From contig JBNKNO010000038.1 of the NCBI GenBank assembly GCA_050293885.1, forward strand, positions 1 through 31,048: DNA of 31,048 nucleotides, given 5' to 3'. This stretch comes from Nitrogeniibacter sp050293885. Lineage in GTDB: Bacteria > Pseudomonadota > Gammaproteobacteria > Burkholderiales > Rhodocyclaceae. Position 1 is the stretch's first letter. Each line of letters starts with the position of its first letter. Positions 1 through 7,300 of the stretch are shown piece after piece. Position numbers and translations under genes: made by a program. The notes beneath the pieces are model-generated. The model did no database searches. It was given only the letters and a program-made list of their open reading frames with translations, and was not told the origin of the DNA.

Positions 1-65
1 ACGACGGTGTGCTGCGCGATGTGGACACCCCGGCCGATCTCGCGCTCAACCGCCTGAGCGTTTGA
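1..65 (+). CDS. MobA/MocA-like nucleotidyltransferase, C-terminal end only
   Basis: Only the last 20 codons are inside the window, read in the frame starting at base 3 and ending with TGA at 63-65. The translated tail contains DVDTPADLALNRL. A D-(V/I)-D-T-P-x-D motif near the C-terminus is typical of the MobA/MocA family, which transfers GMP or CMP onto molybdopterin, and of related sugar nucleotidyltransferases. The molybdenum or tungsten formate dehydrogenase about 480 bases downstream fits a cofactor-maturation role. The 3' end overlaps the convergent SUI1 gene by 20 bases. The family is inferred from a very short tail, so other nucleotidyltransferases are possible. Confidence 0.55.
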   Translation, partial: DGVLRDVDTPADLALNRLSV

Positions 66-408
66 CGCGAAAGCCTTCGCCCTCCAGCGCTTTGACGGCG
101 GCGTCCACGTGGTCGCCCTGGATCTCGATATCGCTGCCGCGGGTGGTGCCGCCGGCGCCACAGCGTGTCTTGAGTTTCTGACACAACTGCGCCAGTGACA
201 GCGCGTCGAGCGGCACGTCGGTAATCACGGTCACCGTCTTGCCTGCCCGCCCCTTGCGTTCGCGCAGCACGCGCACCGTGCCGCCCGCTGTGGGCGCCGA
301 GGTCTGGCTGGCGCAGGTACATGCGTCGATGGCCTGACGGCAGGTCGGGCAAGTGCGCCCCACTTCCGTCGAATACACCAGGCCGCCGCGCGCTTGCTTG
401 CGTTTCAT
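46..408 (-). CDS. yciH: SUI1/eIF1-like translation factor (YciH family)
   Basis: A 120-residue protein of normal YciH length. The N-terminus carries a small zinc-ribbon-like cluster (C20, C23, C30, C32). The second half is the SUI1 fold, with the signature LKTRCGAGGTTRGSDIEIQGDH followed by the GFRVKRSGG tail. Bacterial YciH resembles eukaryotic eIF1 and is thought to affect start-codon and initiator-tRNA fidelity; its exact role in bacteria is not settled. The ATG at 406-408 is preceded by a GGAGAG ribosome site. The gene stands alone and converges on the nucleotidyltransferase end, overlapping it by 20 bases. Family assignment is firm, function less so. Confidence 0.9.
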   Translation of the reverse strand: MKRKQARGGLVYSTEVGRTCPTCRQAIDACTCASQTSAPTAGGTVRVLRERKGRAGKTVTVITDVPLDALSLAQLCQKLKTRCGAGGTTRGSDIEIQGDHVDAAVKALEGEGFRVKRSGG

Positions 409-538
409 CGTTCATCTCTCCGTCGCACAAGCACGAAAGTGTATCGCTGTTCACGCGCGCCATAGAACACTTCAATTGGATTCGGCGCACAGCTATGTCA
501 CCATGAATGCTCCAAATTGACACACTGGAGTCGCTGGC

Positions 539-2224
539 GTGAGCAAGTCCATTCAGACACCAGGCAAACGGAAACGGGGCTATTTCCCCAAAGGGCATCC
601 GGTCGATCCGGCCGCGCAGCGCCATGTCAGCGATCTTCTCGGTAATCGCCCCTTGCAGCGCGACGAACTCATCGAATACCTGCACGTGCTGCAAGACGCC
701 GACGGCTATCTTGCCGGGCGGCACCTGGTCGCGCTGGCCGATCTGATGAAACTGGCGCCGGTCGAAGTCTTCGAGGTCGCCAGTTTCTATCACCACTTCG
801 ATATCGTTCCCGAGGAAGGCACGCTGCCGCCGACGTTGACCGTGCGCGTGTGCGATTCGCTCTCTTGCGCGATGACGGGCGGCGAGGCACTGGCCGAGGC
901 GCTGGCGTCAGCGATGCCGGAGACGGTGCGCGTTGAGCGTGTGCCTTGTGTCGGCCGATGTGCCGAGGCGCCGGTCGCTGTCGTGGGGCAAAACCCTCTG
1001 CCCCGTGCGAGCGTTGAAAACGTGCAGGCGGCTGTGCAGGCAGGCGACACGCACGCTGCCTTGCCCGATGCCATCGACTATGCCGACTACCGTGCCCAAG
1101 GGGGCTACGAGCTGTTGCAACGTGTCGAGCGCGATCCGTCGCTGGGTGACTCGATCATCGACGCACTCGACGAAGCCGGGCTGCGCGGGTTGGGCGGCGC
1201 CGGATTCCCGTCGGCACGCAAGTGGCGAATCCTGCGTGAGCAACCGGCGCCGCGCTTGTTGGTCGTCAATCTGGACGAAGGCGAACCGGGCACTTTCAAG
1301 GATCGCGAGGTGCTCGAAGCCGATCCGCACCGCATGTTCGAAGGTGCCCTGATCGCGGCGCAGGTGGTCGGATGCGAGGCCATCTACATCTATCTGCGCG
1401 ATGAGTATGCCGGGCTGCGGGCCTTGCTTGAACGCGAGATCGCCAGCCTCAAGGCCGATCCGCCCGCCGTACTGCCCGCCATTCACCTACGTCGCGGTGC
1501 CGGTGCCTATATCTGCGGCGAGGAATCCGCCCTCATCGAATCACTCGAAGGCAAACGCGGCATGCCCCGGCTGCGGCCGCCGTATGTGGCGCAACTGGGC
1601 CTGTTCGGTCGGCCGACGCTCGAACACAACGGTGAAACCCTGTGGTGGGTGCGCGACCTCGTCGAGCAAGGCCCCGAGTTCTTCACCCGCCATGGCGAAA
1701 ACGGTCGCAAGGGTTTGCGGCGTTTTTCCGTCAGCGGCCGCGTCGCCAAGCCCGGCATGGTGTTGGCACCGGCCGGCATCTCGCTGCGCAAGCTGATCGA
1801 TGACTACTGCGGCGGCATGGCCGAGGGCCACACGCTGTATGGCTATTTCCCCGGCGGCGCTTCGGGCGGCATGTTGCCCGCCCGCCTGGCCGATGTGCCA
1901 CTCGATTTCGACACCTTGTCCGAGTACGGCTGCTTTATCGGATCGGCGGCGGTGGTGGTGTTTTCGCAGCACGACCGCGCGCGCGATCTGGCGCTCAACG
2001 CAATGCGTTTCTTCGCGCATGAATCCTGCGGCAAGTGCACGCCCTGTCGCGTGGGCACGACCAAGGCGGCCGAATTGATGGCGGCGCCGGTGTGGGATCG
2101 CGCGCTACTCGACGAGCTGGCGGTCGCCATGCAGGACGCGTCCATCTGCGGCTTGGGTCAGGCAGCGCCGAACCCGATGCAATGCGCCTTGCGCTACTTC
2201 CCCGAGGAGTTTGGCGATGAGTGA
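539..2224 (+). CDS. fdsB: NAD-dependent formate dehydrogenase beta subunit, fused NuoE-NuoF type
   Basis: A 561-residue diaphorase subunit that passes electrons from the formate dehydrogenase alpha subunit to NAD+. Residues about 20-165 are a NuoE-like thioredoxin-fold [2Fe-2S] domain with C105, C110, C137 and C141. Residues about 185-560 are NuoF-like: the FMN/NADH site GLGGAGFPSARKW near 217-229, a second loop YICGEESALIESLEGKRG near 325-341, and the [4Fe-4S] cysteines C497, C500, C503 and C537. In Cupriavidus-type fds operons these domains are separate FdsG and FdsB; the fused form matches the two-subunit Fdh1 type of methylotrophs. The start is GTG, with GGAG at 527-530. Its stop overlaps the alpha gene start by 8 bases, implying translational coupling. 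Probably cytoplasmic: no signal peptide or membrane segment is visible. Confidence 0.92.
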   Translation: MSKSIQTPGKRKRGYFPKGHPVDPAAQRHVSDLLGNRPLQRDELIEYLHVLQDADGYLAGRHLVALADLMKLAPVEVFEVASFYHHFDIVPEEGTLPPTLTVRVCDSLSCAMTGGEALAEALASAMPETVRVERVPCVGRCAEAPVAVVGQNPLPRASVENVQAAVQAGDTHAALPDAIDYADYRAQGGYELLQRVERDPSLGDSIIDALDEAGLRGLGGAGFPSARKWRILREQPAPRLLVVNLDEGEPGTFKDREVLEADPHRMFEGALIAAQVVGCEAIYIYLRDEYAGLRALLEREIASLKADPPAVLPAIHLRRGAGAYICGEESALIESLEGKRGMPRLRPPYVAQLGLFGRPTLEHNGETLWWVRDLVEQGPEFFTRHGENGRKGLRRFSVSGRVAKPGMVLAPAGISLRKLIDDYCGGMAEGHTLYGYFPGGASGGMLPARLADVPLDFDTLSEYGCFIGSAAVVVFSQHDRARDLALNAMRFFAHESCGKCTPCRVGTTKAAELMAAPVWDRALLDELAVAMQDASICGLGQAAPNPMQCALRYFPEEFGDE

Positions 2225-4952
2225 CATGAGCGACGCTAAACCGGTGCGTTTCACCCTCGATGGCCGAGAGCTCGAGGCACTACCGGGCGAAACGATCTTT
2301 CAGGCCGCGCGCCGCGCCGGCACGACGATTCCGCACCTGTGCTACAGCGATCATCTGCGCCCGGACGGCAATTGCCGCGCCTGCGTGGTCGAGGTCGAGG
2401 GCGAACGCACGCTGACCGCCTCGTGCTGCCGCCAACCGCAGGAAGGCATGAAGGTCGTCAGTGCCTCGGGCCGCGCCCGCAGCGCGCAGCGCATGGTGCT
2501 CGAATTGCTCATGGCCGACGCACCGGCCGAGGTGCAAAGCAAGGACTCGCAACTGACGCATTGGGCCGACGCGCTCGAGGTCGGCGAGAGCCGTTTCCAC
2601 ACCCGCGAACAACCCGCTATCGACACTAGCCACCCGGCCATCCGCGTGGCGCTCGACGCCTGCATCCAGTGCACCCGCTGTCTGCGCGCGTGCCGCGAGG
2701 TGCAGGTCAATGACGTCATCGGCTATGCCGGCCGGGGCGCATCGGCGCGCATCGTGTTCGATCTCGAAGACCCCATGGGCCTGAGCAGTTGCGTCGGCTG
2801 TGGAGAATGCGTGCAGGCGTGCCCGACGGGCGCCCTGCTTCCCGCGCAGGACAGCCATGCCGAAGCCGATCGTGCGGTCGATTCGGTATGTCCGTACTGC
2901 GGTGTGGGCTGTCAGCTCACCTACCACGTCAAGGACGATCGCATCATTCGGGTGGAAGGTCGCGATGGGCCGGCCAACGACAGCCGCCTGTGCGTCAAGG
3001 GGCGTTTCGGCTACGACTACATCACCCACCCGAACCGCCTCATGCGCCCGCTGATCCGTCGGGAAGGCATGACCAAAACGCTCGATGGCTTCGACCCGGC
3101 GCACCCGGAAGCCGTCTTCCGCGAGGCGACCTGGGAGGAAGCGCTGGCACTGGCAGCCGGCGGTCTCGCTCGCATTCGAGACGAACACGGCGGCAACGCG
3201 CTGGCCGGGTTCGGCTCGGCCAAGGGCAGCAACGAAGAGGCCTACCTGTTCCAGAAGCTCGTACGCACGGGGTTTGGCACCAACAACGTCGATCACTGCA
3301 CGCGGCTGTGCCATGCCTCGTCGGTGGCCGCGCTGCTCGAAGGCGTGGGTTCGGGTGCGGTATCGAACCCGGTGGCCGATGTCGCCGAGGCCGAGGTGAT
3401 CATGATCGTGGGCGCCAACCCCACGGCGAATCATCCGGTAGCGGCCACCTTCATCAAGAACGCGGTCAAGGCGGGCGCGAAGCTGGTGCTGATCGATCCG
3501 CGCCGCACCGAGATCGCGCGCCACGCCACGCATTGCCTGACCTTCAAACCCGATGCCGACGTCGCGCTGTTCAACGCCCTGATCTACACCATTATCGAAA
3601 ACGGCTGGGTGGACGAAGACTTCGTGCGCGAGCGCACCGAGGACTTCGAGGCCCTCAAAACCAAGGTAGCCGAATTCTCGCCGGAAGCCATGGCGCCGGT
3701 GTGCGGCATCGACGCCGACACCCTGCGCGAGGTGGCGCGCCTTTACGCAACCGCCCGCAGCGCGATGATTCTGTGGGGCATGGGCGTCTCGCAGCATGTG
3801 CATGGTACCGACAACGCCCGCTGTCTGATTGCGTTGTCGTTGCTGACCGGGCAGATCGGCCGGCCCGGCACCGGGCTGCATCCGCTGCGCGGACAGAACA
3901 ACGTGCAGGGCGCCTCCGATGCCGGCTTGATCCCGATGGTGTTCCCGGACTACCAGCGGGTGGACAACGCCGAGGCGCATCGCAAGTTCGAAGCCCTGTG
4001 GCAGACCTCGCTCGACGATCTGCCGGGGCTCACGGTGGTCGAGATCATGGACGCCGCGCTGGCCGGTCAGATTCGCGGCATGTACATCATGGGCGAAAAC
4101 CCGGCCATGTCCGACCCCGACCTCAACCATGCCCGTGGCGCGCTGGCGGCGCTCGAACACCTGGTGGTTCAGGATATTTTCCTCACCGAAACAGCGGCCT
4201 ACGCCGACGTCGTGCTCCCCGCCTCCGCCTTTCCCGAAAAGACCGGCAGCTTCACCAACACCGACCGTCGCGTGCAGTTGGGCCAGGCCGCCCTGCCGTT
4301 GCCCGGCGACGCCCGCCAGGATCTGTGGATCATCGAGCAGATGGCGGCGCGCCTCGGGCTGGATTGGCACTACGCCGACGTCGGCGAAGTGTTCGAGGAG
4401 ATGCGTAGCGCCATGCCCTCCATCACCGGGATCAGTTGGGCCCGTCTCAAGCGCGAAGGCTCGGTCATCTATCCATGCGAAGACGAAGCCGATCCGGGAC
4501 AGCCCGTGCTGTTCGACACCCACTTTCCAACGCCCTCGGGGCGCGCCAGGCTGGTGCCGACATCGCTGATACCCGCCAACGAACGCCCGGATTCGGACTA
4601 CCCGCTGGTGCTCATGACCGGCCGCCTGCTCGAGCATTGGCACACCGGCGCCATGACGCGACGTGCCACCGTACTCGATGCCATCGAGCCCGAGCCGATC
4701 GTGATGCTGCATCCGGACGAGCTACGCAAGTTGGGGGCCATGCCGGGCGACTGGCTGCGCCTGTGTTCGCGGCGAGGTGAAGTGCGTGTGCGGGCGCGCG
4801 CCGACGCAGGCATGCAGTCGGGCGAAGCGTTCATGCCGTTTTGCTATCGCGAGGCAGCGGCCAACCTGCTCACCAACGATGCGCTCGACCCGTGGGGCAA
4901 GATTCCCGAATTCAAGTACTGCGCCGTTCGCGTCGAGCGCGCGGCGCGTTAG
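2217..4952 (+). CDS. fdsA: Formate dehydrogenase catalytic (alpha) subunit, Mo/W-bis-MGD type
   Basis: A 911-residue enzyme that oxidises formate to CO2. In order it has a NuoG-like N-terminal [2Fe-2S] domain (C42, C53, C56, C70/C71), an NuoG-type cysteine cluster (C149, C152, C155, C159), another [4Fe-4S] motif (C192, C195, C198, C202), then the molybdopterin oxidoreductase core opening with a further cluster (C225, C228, C232, C259). The likely metal ligand is C365 followed by H366 in RLCHASS, so it is a cysteine and not a selenocysteine enzyme. The C-terminal cofactor-binding domain begins near residue 790 (MTGRLLEHWHTGAMT). An in-frame TTG lies at 2211, but ATG 2217 is preferred because GAGGAG at 2204-2209 lies 7 bases upstream. 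No fdsD or fdhD follows; the next gene is convergent after 3 bases. Whether Mo or W is used cannot be read from sequence. Confidence 0.95.
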   Translation: MSDMSDAKPVRFTLDGRELEALPGETIFQAARRAGTTIPHLCYSDHLRPDGNCRACVVEVEGERTLTASCCRQPQEGMKVVSASGRARSAQRMVLELLMADAPAEVQSKDSQLTHWADALEVGESRFHTREQPAIDTSHPAIRVALDACIQCTRCLRACREVQVNDVIGYAGRGASARIVFDLEDPMGLSSCVGCGECVQACPTGALLPAQDSHAEADRAVDSVCPYCGVGCQLTYHVKDDRIIRVEGRDGPANDSRLCVKGRFGYDYITHPNRLMRPLIRREGMTKTLDGFDPAHPEAVFREATWEEALALAAGGLARIRDEHGGNALAGFGSAKGSNEEAYLFQKLVRTGFGTNNVDHCTRLCHASSVAALLEGVGSGAVSNPVADVAEAEVIMIVGANPTANHPVAATFIKNAVKAGAKLVLIDPRRTEIARHATHCLTFKPDADVALFNALIYTIIENGWVDEDFVRERTEDFEALKTKVAEFSPEAMAPVCGIDADTLREVARLYATARSAMILWGMGVSQHVHGTDNARCLIALSLLTGQIGRPGTGLHPLRGQNNVQGASDAGLIPMVFPDYQRVDNAEAHRKFEALWQTSLDDLPGLTVVEIMDAALAGQIRGMYIMGENPAMSDPDLNHARGALAALEHLVVQDIFLTETAAYADVVLPASAFPEKTGSFTNTDRRVQLGQAALPLPGDARQDLWIIEQMAARLGLDWHYADVGEVFEEMRSAMPSITGISWARLKREGSVIYPCEDEADPGQPVLFDTHFPTPSGRARLVPTSLIPANERPDSDYPLVLMTGRLLEHWHTGAMTRRATVLDAIEPEPIVMLHPDELRKLGAMPGDWLRLCSRRGEVRVRARADAGMQSGEAFMPFCYREAAANLLTNDALDPWGKIPEFKYCAVRVERAAR

Positions 4953-4955
4953 CAC

Positions 4956-5327
4956 TCACTTTTTCGCGCGCTTGAATTTGGGCAGAGAGGCGCATTGCTG
5001 CGCCAGCGCGTCGGGTTCGATGGCGGCAAGCAAGGTCACCGACAGGCGAAGCAGGTCAGCTTTCGTGACCGACACCCCCGCTGTCTGCAAGTTGGCGCGC
5101 AGCGTCTTGAGCAGTTCGGCCTCGTCGGTCGACAGCGTGACTTCCATCGGTTTGGCGGGCGTGGCGGATTTGCTGACGAGGGTCTCGGCCTCGCGGCTTG
5201 CTTGGCGGATCGCCGCTTTCACCGAGGTCTTGCGCTTGCTGGCCCGGGTTGGCGAGCGCTTGGCCAGCGCTTCGTCTTCAGTGTCGATGCTCGCGCGCAG
5301 CGCGTCCTTGATGCGGTTGCGGATCAC
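4956..5327 (-). CDS. Small basic protein with ribbon-helix-helix-like C-terminus, ParG-like partner
   Basis: A 123-residue protein translated from a GTG whose GTGA overlaps the stop of the upstream ParA-type gene by 4 bases, so the two are coupled. Residues 1-60 are rich in Lys, Arg, Ser and Ala and look disordered. Residues 61-102 (MEVTLSTDEAELL...VSVTKADLLRLSVTLLA) have the strand-helix-helix pattern of ribbon-helix-helix DNA-binding proteins. A flexible basic N-terminus plus such a C-terminus, next to a ParF-like ATPase, is the layout of ParG centromere-binding proteins, whose tail stimulates the ATPase. The assignment is by pattern and context only. It could also be an unrelated regulator. 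It ends 3 bases from the convergent formate dehydrogenase gene. Confidence 0.7.
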   Translation of the reverse strand: MIRNRIKDALRASIDTEDEALAKRSPTRASKRKTSVKAAIRQASREAETLVSKSATPAKPMEVTLSTDEAELLKTLRANLQTAGVSVTKADLLRLSVTLLAAIEPDALAQQCASLPKFKRAKK

Positions 5328-5992
5328 AGTTTGAGTTCTCCGAGACGTTTGGCCACGGCACTGACGAGCCGCAGAACTTCGAGTTGGGCGGGTTGCGCGG
5401 CGCTACCGAGATCGAACACCGAGCCGCCAATGGCCGCGCTTTGTGCGTAGGCGTTGCGCTGACCCAGCGCCGCCGACAGCACCGGCAGTTCGAATTCGCG
5501 CATCACCTCGATGACATCCGCCGCCAAGGCCGTGCGCGTGACCCGGTTGGGCAGCAGTACCGCGCGCAGCTGCGGGCGGGATTGCTGAAGCTCGACGATC
5601 AGGCGCTCGATCGCCCGGGTAGACCAAAGATCGGTCGGACTGGGCACGACGGGAATGATCGCCAGATCGGTGTGATTGAGCGCGGCGAGTGTGCGCGGGT
5701 GATCGAGTGCGGGTGGACAGTCGAGCAACACGGCATCGGCCCGTTTGCTCCATTTTTCCAGCTTCGCGGGCAGCTCGTGCGGGTCGCCGGAAAAACGATG
5801 CATGCGTGCCGGAAACGCTTGTGTGTCGGGCGCGGCGGCCGCCCAGCGGGTCGCGGACTCCTGCGCATCGAGATCACAGACCTCGACATGTCGGCCGCGA
5901 CGAGCGAGCCCGGCGGCCAGTTGCATGGTGACGGTGGATTTTCCCGCGCCGCCTTTTTGCGACACCAGGGTGATGACAGGCGCACGGGCCAT
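5324..5992 (-). CDS. parA: ParA/ParF-type partition ATPase
   Basis: A 222-residue P-loop ATPase with a deviant Walker A motif KGGAGKST at residues 13-20, a Walker A' region DLDAQ, and the Walker B-like LLDCPP. There is no N-terminal HTH, so it belongs to the short (type Ib) ParA group. The stretch LGQRNAYAQSAAIGGSVFDL resembles the corresponding part of plasmid ParF proteins. Family members position DNA or protein cargo through ATP-dependent nucleoid binding. A longer start at 6007 (MKDSF...) is possible, but the ATG at 5992 has AAGGA 7 bases upstream. It is coupled to the ribbon-helix-helix-like gene. A second, ParB-type partner is not present, so this is probably not the main chromosomal parAB locus. 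Confidence 0.85.
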   Translation of the reverse strand: MARAPVITLVSQKGGAGKSTVTMQLAAGLARRGRHVEVCDLDAQESATRWAAAAPDTQAFPARMHRFSGDPHELPAKLEKWSKRADAVLLDCPPALDHPRTLAALNHTDLAIIPVVPSPTDLWSTRAIERLIVELQQSRPQLRAVLLPNRVTRTALAADVIEVMREFELPVLSAALGQRNAYAQSAAIGGSVFDLGSAAQPAQLEVLRLVSAVAKRLGELKL

Positions 5993-6008
5993 GAAGGAAT
6001 CCTTCATC

Positions 6009-6028
6009 CATTCGGTCTAAACTGAATG
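6009..6028. promoter_or_regulatory. Imperfect 20-bp palindrome, candidate ParG-like operator
   Basis: The sequence CATTCGGTCTAAACTGAATG has arms matching at 7 of 8 positions. It lies immediately downstream of the predicted minus-strand -10 element at 6029-6034, so it would cover roughly the first transcribed bases of the parA operon. This is where an autorepressor such as ParG would be expected to bind. Binding itself is inferred. Confidence 0.45.
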
Positions 6029-6057
6029 ATTGTAGCGTACCGCCCTTCCGGTTTTGA
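6029..6057 (-). promoter_or_regulatory. Predicted parA operon promoter
   Basis: On the minus strand a TACAAT -10 (6029-6034, 5 of 6 matches to consensus) is preceded by a 17-base spacer and a poor -35 hexamer TCAAAA (3 of 6) at 6052-6057. The weak -35 keeps confidence low. Confidence 0.35.
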
Positions 6058-6102
6058 TGACACTGGAGGGCGGTGGCAGTCTCGATGCACGGGAGGCGGA
6101 TA

Positions 6103-6621
6103 TTGACGGCTGACAGCAAGCTTCGCGCGTGGCAAGGCGACATCACAACGCTGGCGGTGGACGCCATCGTCAACGCAGCCAACAACAGTCTGTTGGGCGG
6201 CGGTGGCGTCGATGGTGCGATCCATCGCGCAGCTGGCCCCGCCCTGCTGGAACATTGTCGAACCCTCGGCGGTTGCGCGACAGGGCAGGCGAAGATTACG
6301 CCGGGATTCGCCCTGCCCGCACGCTGGATCATTCATACCGTCGGCCCGGTGTGGCGCGGTGGTGTGGCCGGCGAGGCGCAGTTGCTGGCCGATTGCTACA
6401 CCAACAGCCTTGCGCTTGCCGCCGAGTACGGTGCCCGTTCGGTGGCCTTTCCGGCCATCAGTTGCGGGGTGTATGGCTACCCGCCGGCGCAGGCGGCCAC
6501 GCTTGCGGTGCACACGTGTCGGATGGCCATCATCCGCCACACAGAATTGACTGATGTGCGGCTGGTCGCCTACGGCGATGTGATGTTCTCGGTACTTGAA
6601 ACGGCGCTGGCCGAATCGTAA
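6103..6621 (+). CDS. Macro-domain protein, O-acetyl-ADP-ribose deacetylase-like (YmdB type)
   Basis: About 172 residues, essentially one macro domain. Visible motifs are GDIT (12-15), NAANN (24-28), the glycine-rich ADP-ribose loop GGGGVDGAIH (32-41), HTVGPVW and the second loop AFPAISCGVYGYP. Family members bind ADP-ribose and hydrolyse O-acetyl-ADP-ribose or mono-ADP-ribose esters. In-frame starts exist at GTG 6073 and ATG 6085, but TTG 6103 has GGAGG at 6092-6096 with a 6-base spacing and gives the usual family N-terminus; I chose it on that basis. The gene is divergent from parA and is not beside a DarT-like ADP-ribosyltransferase, so an antitoxin role is not indicated. A terminator overlaps its 3' end. 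Confidence 0.9.
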   Translation: MTADSKLRAWQGDITTLAVDAIVNAANNSLLGGGGVDGAIHRAAGPALLEHCRTLGGCATGQAKITPGFALPARWIIHTVGPVWRGGVAGEAQLLADCYTNSLALAAEYGARSVAFPAISCGVYGYPPAQAATLAVHTCRMAIIRHTELTDVRLVAYGDVMFSVLETALAES

Positions 6622-6642
6622 GGACTCGGCCAGCTATTTTTT
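6607..6642 (+). terminator. Rho-independent terminator of the macro-domain gene
   Basis: A perfect 8-bp inverted repeat, CTGGCCGA (6607-6614) and TCGGCCAG (6626-6633), is followed by CTATTTTTTG. The left arm lies inside the end of the coding sequence. Confidence 0.75.
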
Positions 6643-6659
6643 GTGAAGGCGAGAGGCCG

Positions 6660-7007
6660 TCAGTGGGTCTCGCTACACTCGGCCCGACACGGCGACAGCC
6701 CGTTACGCTGCCTGAAAGAAATACACTGGGTGTGCTCGTCGCACCCCGGGGCGAGTTCCGCCGCTTCTCCATCCTCAAACGACATCACGTGCGCCAATTC
6801 GAGAAAATGCTCGGCGGATGCGCGTGTCTGAAAGATACTCAAGCTGCCATCGGTTGAGCAGATCCATTTACCGTTGAGAGAAATGGCGTGGCAGGTGCAG
6901 TTGTGCAAGCAAATGGGGTGGATGCACACCTTTGTGGTGCGGCCGTGCCAAATCGGTGCTGCGGCGATATCGAGCCAACTTGCCCGATTCTCGATTGAGG
7001 CGATCAT
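6660..7007 (-). CDS. Cysteine-rich orphan protein, function unknown
   Basis: A 115-residue protein I do not recognise. The start at 7007 is convincing: a GGAGGAG ribosome site lies just upstream (complement of 7012-7019), and a promoter with an ideal 17-base spacer is predicted at 7094-7122. Nine cysteines occur (C28, C33, C37, C39, C50, C89, C95, C107, C111); C33, C37 and C39 in PICLHNCTCH, with H30, H35 and H40 nearby, could bind a metal. There is no signal peptide or membrane segment. Base composition is lower in GC than its neighbours. It converges on the macro-domain gene and is divergent from metY. It may be a recently acquired or fast-evolving gene. Confidence 0.6.
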   Translation of the reverse strand: MIASIENRASWLDIAAAPIWHGRTTKVCIHPICLHNCTCHAISLNGKWICSTDGSLSIFQTRASAEHFLELAHVMSFEDGEAAELAPGCDEHTQCISFRQRNGLSPCRAECSETH

Positions 7008-7037
7008 GTGTTCTCCTCCGTCATTTGCGCCGTGTGG

Positions 7038-7067
7038 ATGCCAATGCTTGTGGCATGCGCAGCGCAT
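7038..7067. repeat. Two overlapping inverted repeats in the leader of the cysteine-rich gene
   Basis: ATGCCA (7038-7043) and TGGCAT (7051-7056) form a perfect 6-bp repeat with a 7-base gap. ATGCGC (7055-7060) and GCGCAT (7062-7067) form a second perfect repeat around one base. They share the bases AT at 7055-7056, so the two stems exclude each other in RNA, or may be protein-binding sites in DNA. Confidence 0.5.
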
Positions 7068-7093
7068 CACTGATTTATTTTTTTTGAATTCTT

Positions 7094-7122
7094 TTTTTAG
7101 ACCGGTACCAAGTCACAGTCAA
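7094..7122 (-). promoter_or_regulatory. Predicted sigma-70 promoter of the cysteine-rich gene
   Basis: On the minus strand TTGACT (complement of 7117-7122, 5 of 6 matches) is followed by exactly 17 bases and TAAAAA (complement of 7094-7099, 4 of 6 matches). Transcription would begin near 7087, giving a leader of about 80 bases. Confidence 0.5.
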
Positions 7123-7300
7123 CGACTTTGCGCCCAGCGGTAGTTTCGGCATGTAACAGATTTCTACCTTTTTGCCCATGATCCGGCGCTCGCCCACCTT
7201 CACCGCAAGTCCCTTCGATCACGCCGAAAACCGCAGCCTCGAGCGCGTTATACTCGCCAGGACGTCCGCAAAGGGCGCGTCACGCAAAGGAGAAGAATCA

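Larger units (their letters stand above)
7008..7300. other. Divergent intergenic region between the cysteine-rich gene and metY
   Basis: These 293 bases hold the AT-rich promoter of the minus-strand gene, two nested inverted repeats in its predicted leader, and a TATACT -10-like element at 7249-7254 before metY that lacks a good -35 hexamer. No further coding sequence is supported. Confidence 0.6.

Noticed and set aside
10..408. Possible frameshift or gene fusion between the nucleotidyltransferase tail and SUI1 gene
   Set aside because: They are on opposite strands with intact stops; it is a simple convergent overlap.
421..538. A LysR-type or sigma-54 promoter before the formate dehydrogenase operon
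   Set aside because: CATAG/CTATG and TTCAATTGGA/TCCAAATTGA partial repeats are visible, but spacing and matches were too poor to support a specific site.
2280..4712. An 810-codon open frame antisense to the formate dehydrogenase alpha gene
   Set aside because: Its sequence is low-complexity, rich in His, Arg and Gly, with no family motif, and it is a mirror of the high-GC third-position bias of the real gene.
6103..6621. Macro-domain gene as a DarG-like antitoxin
   Set aside because: No DarT-type ADP-ribosyltransferase is adjacent and the protein lacks the C-terminal DarT-inhibiting domain; it is a stand-alone YmdB-like domain.
7172..7300. A 43-residue N-terminal extension of the MetY protein
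   Set aside because: The strong AAAGGAGA site before ATG 7301 and the family N-terminus (MKLETLAVHGG) show that the upstream open frame is not translated as part of metY.
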